Shown here one piece after another: positions 62,297-64,000 of a stretch of 64,000 nucleotides of DNA (the stretch's first letter is position 1; each line of letters starts with the position of its first letter). The stretch is taken from assembly GCF_010730355.1 (NCBI RefSeq), contig NZ_AP022576.1:3844001-3908000 (forward strand), read 5' to 3'. Under the pieces are notes generated by a model. The model searched no databases. It saw only the letters and a list, made by a program, of their open reading frames with translations, and was not told the DNA's origin. Position numbers and translations under genes: made by a program. The stretch comes from Mycobacterium florentinum. GTDB taxonomy: Bacteria > Actinomycetota > Actinomycetes > Mycobacteriales > Mycobacteriaceae.

Positions 62297-63043
62297 ATGG
62301 ATAGAATCACACAACACAGGCTTAACCTCGCGATTGCCTGGTGTGGACCGGCATTCGTGCTCGGATATGTTATCTTCTGGGGGATTTTCGGACATAACGT
62401 ACCCCCGCCAAATATGATCGGGCTGAGTGGCCAGGAACTTGTCGCGCAATACTACGGCGCGCACCAGCAATCGATCATGATCGGTATGGCGGTCTCTATG
62501 GTCGTGGCTTTCCTTTACCTGCCCTGGTGCTGCCTACTCAGTGGTTTGATCAACGATGAAGAACGCGGTGCCACCAACGTCCTGAGCCGGATGGAACTGA
62601 CCGGCGGCGCGCTCACAGCGTGGTCGCTCGGTTTCTGCCCGGGTTTATGGCTGCTGGCCGCCACTTTCGTCCACGACCTGGACCCGAATATCGTCAAAGC
62701 CTTCCACGTGTTCGGCTGGTTCACCTACGACATGACGTTCGGGATCACAACCGTCCAGTGCGTGGGCGTAGGGCTATGGACCGTGCTGAACAAGCGCCAG
62801 ACGATGTTCCCGGCGTGGGCAGGTTGGTGCACCATCGCCGTGGGAACCATATTCCTGACGCTTGTCGTCCTGCCCTGGATCAAAGCAGGACCGTTCACCG
62901 TGTCGGGCACGTGGAACTTCTTCGTAGTCTTCGGCTCCTGGTTGTTCGCCTTCTTCGGCTTGTATAGCTACTTCATTGTCAAGGAGCTGACCGGGCGGCT
63001 GAAGGACGCTACTTCACCATCGGCCGCAGTGAGCGTGGCGTAG
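62297..63043 (+). CDS. Polytopic membrane protein
   Basis: 248 residues with about six to seven transmembrane helices; extracellular-facing loop NVPPPNMIGLSGQELVAQYY, aromatic and Gly-rich helices (WLFAFFGLYSYF). No confident family. ATG 62297 has GGAGGG 6 nt upstream. It precedes the oxidase-like subunit genes by 52 nt on the same strand and is probably transcribed with them. No histidine pattern for heme was evident. Confidence 0.65.
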   Translation: MDRITQHRLNLAIAWCGPAFVLGYVIFWGIFGHNVPPPNMIGLSGQELVAQYYGAHQQSIMIGMAVSMVVAFLYLPWCCLLSGLINDEERGATNVLSRMELTGGALTAWSLGFCPGLWLLAATFVHDLDPNIVKAFHVFGWFTYDMTFGITTVQCVGVGLWTVLNKRQTMFPAWAGWCTIAVGTIFLTLVVLPWIKAGPFTVSGTWNFFVVFGSWLFAFFGLYSYFIVKELTGRLKDATSPSAAVSVA

Positions 63044-63095
63044 CCCAATTCGGTGGTCTGATATCGCGCCCGCAATATAGGCGGAGGGAGCAAAC

Positions 63096-63692
63096 ATGGA
63101 CGGCGACATAGCCGAAGAACTTGCCGACGAGCCTCGCGCAAAGACGTTCCCGGTGGGGAGTGAAGGCATCTGGACCTTCGTCTTCATCGACATGATCGTG
63201 TTCCTGCTGATATTTTTCGTCTTCACCACGCAGCGGATTGATCAATACTCCCTGTACCGAGATGCGCACCACCATCTCAGCGTCATATTTGGATTCGCCA
63301 ATACCATTATCCTTTTGACAAGCTCTTTATTTGTGGTGCGTGGTGTGCGCGCCGCACGCGCGGGAATTGCGACGAAAGTCATGAGCCAGCTGCAATTTGC
63401 GCTTGGATGTGGGCTTCTCTTCTTCGCCAGTAAGGCGATCGAGTATTATGGCAAATTCGCGGCGGGGATCGGTATCGCGACATCGTCCTTTTTCACATTC
63501 TACTTCTTCATCACATTCTTACATCTGCTGCATTTGTTCGGCGCCGTGATATTCGTAATCGCATACCGACGGGGCGCTCGCGACGGAGTTATGGATCCGC
63601 GCTATGTGACGGGTGTCGAGAATGTCGGACTGTTCTGGCATTTCGTCGACCTGTTGTGGGTCTTTATATTCACGCTGCTCTATCTGATGTGA
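63096..63692 (+). CDS. Cytochrome c oxidase subunit III-like/NorE-like protein
   Basis: 198 residues with five transmembrane helices in the COX3/NorE arrangement: an acidic cytoplasmic N terminus, WTFVFIDMIVFLLIFFVFTT, HHLSVIFGFANTIILLTSS and a final VGLFWHFVDLLWVFIFTLLY, the hallmark subunit III motif. NorE-type proteins accompany nitric oxide reductases or act with small heme-copper oxidase modules. No catalytic subunit lies within the window. 8 nt before the subunit IV-like gene. Confidence 0.82.
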   Translation: MDGDIAEELADEPRAKTFPVGSEGIWTFVFIDMIVFLLIFFVFTTQRIDQYSLYRDAHHHLSVIFGFANTIILLTSSLFVVRGVRAARAGIATKVMSQLQFALGCGLLFFASKAIEYYGKFAAGIGIATSSFFTFYFFITFLHLLHLFGAVIFVIAYRRGARDGVMDPRYVTGVENVGLFWHFVDLLWVFIFTLLYLM

Positions 63693-63700
63693 GGACACGC

Positions 63701-63991
63701 ATGACTGACAACGGACCCACGAGCGTCGCGGCCGATCCTGCCGTTTCAGTGTGGCTAGGACTTGTGCTGCTCAGCGGGGTCTCGTTCGCGGTGATCGAAG
63801 GCGGACTGGTCACCGCAATCGCGTCGGCGGTGGTCGTGCTAATCGCCGGATTAAAGGTTCGGCTTATCATGGTCTATTTCATGGAACTGAAGTCGGTTCC
63901 CCGAAATTGGCAGGTGATGTACACGGTCTGGATCATCGCCGCATCAGCGCTACTGATGATCGGCAATGTTGTTGCCATGGTGAAAGGCTGA
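63701..63991 (+). CDS. Cytochrome c oxidase subunit IV-like/NorF-like protein
   Basis: 96 residues with three transmembrane helices of the small COX4_pro/NorF type (WLGLVLLSGVSFAVIE, KVRLIMVYFMELKSVP, YTVWIIAASALLMIG). The VYFMELK loop between helices is typical. Pairs with the subunit III-like gene upstream. The ATG at 63701 is chosen over a longer frame from 63656, which would overlap the upstream gene. The window ends 9 nt after its stop. Confidence 0.8.
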   Translation: MTDNGPTSVAADPAVSVWLGLVLLSGVSFAVIEGGLVTAIASAVVVLIAGLKVRLIMVYFMELKSVPRNWQVMYTVWIIAASALLMIGNVVAMVKG

Positions 63992-64000
63992 CACCACGGC

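Overview
The window is high-GC actinobacterial DNA and almost certainly comes from a slow-growing, non-tuberculous Mycobacterium. From about 1 to 47 kb the gene order follows, in reverse, the Mycobacterium tuberculosis segment from dprE1 (Rv3790) to tadA (Rv3752c). These assignments come from remembered protein sequences; no search was run. Recognisable landmarks are the dprE1 start, the GtrA-family gene, the galactan exporter set (wzt, glfT1, wzm), the proteasome activator bpa/pafE, the Rv3779-like membrane glycosyltransferase, lipE, echA21, hisC2, the tcrX/tcrY two-component system, lpqH, proXVWZ, tyrA and tadA.

Layout. 1-1.3 kb: arabinogalactan precursor genes and a GreA-like factor. 1.3-5.2 kb: a lineage-variable insert with a repeat-built beta-solenoid-like protein (apparently frameshifted at a G6 tract), a flotillin/NfeD-like pair and a secreted C39-like peptidase. 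5.2-12.7 kb: galactan export, bpa, Rv3779-, Rv3778c- and Rv3777-like genes. 12.8-15 kb: tRNA-Ser(UGA) followed by two tandem baeRF-type genes. 15-20.4 kb: lipE, echA21, an Rv3773c-like gene, a LysR regulator, a GXWXG protein and hisC2. 20.5-20.7 kb: tRNA-Ser(GCU) and tRNA-Arg(ACG). 20.7-26.9 kb: small conserved proteins, a kinase-like phosphotransferase, methyltransferase, MarR regulator with a divergent oxidoreductase, and two tiny membrane proteins. 26.9-31.7 kb: tcrXY, lpqH, alkylsulfatase. 31.7-36.4 kb: a five-gene TetR-controlled operon (phosphotransferase, SDR, acyl-CoA dehydrogenase, TetR, quinone oxidoreductase). 36.5-40.7 kb: mixed accessory genes. 40.8-47 kb: proXVWZ, Rv3755c-like, tyrA, Rv3753c-like, tadA, tRNA-Ser(CGA).

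Beyond the tRNA-Ser(CGA) gene the M. tuberculosis order stops and an accessory region begins. It holds a receptor Ser/Thr kinase, then a mycofactocin-type SDR divergent from an eleven-gene plus-strand operon of about 12 kb. The operon encodes an LLM monooxygenase, acyl-CoA ligase, P450, a DUF35-thiolase/aldolase fusion, an AttH/CrtC-like protein, a phosphotransferase with a small partner, an aldehyde dehydrogenase, an SMP-30 lactonase, a flavin reductase and a degenerate RibBA-like protein. It looks like a complete pathway for an unidentified, probably alicyclic or steroid/terpenoid-like substrate, and is the best candidate for an undescribed system here. The window ends with a polytopic membrane protein and NorE/NorF-like (oxidase subunit III/IV-like) genes.

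No CRISPR array, insertion sequence, riboswitch or replication origin was seen. No stretch longer than 300 bases lacks a gene.
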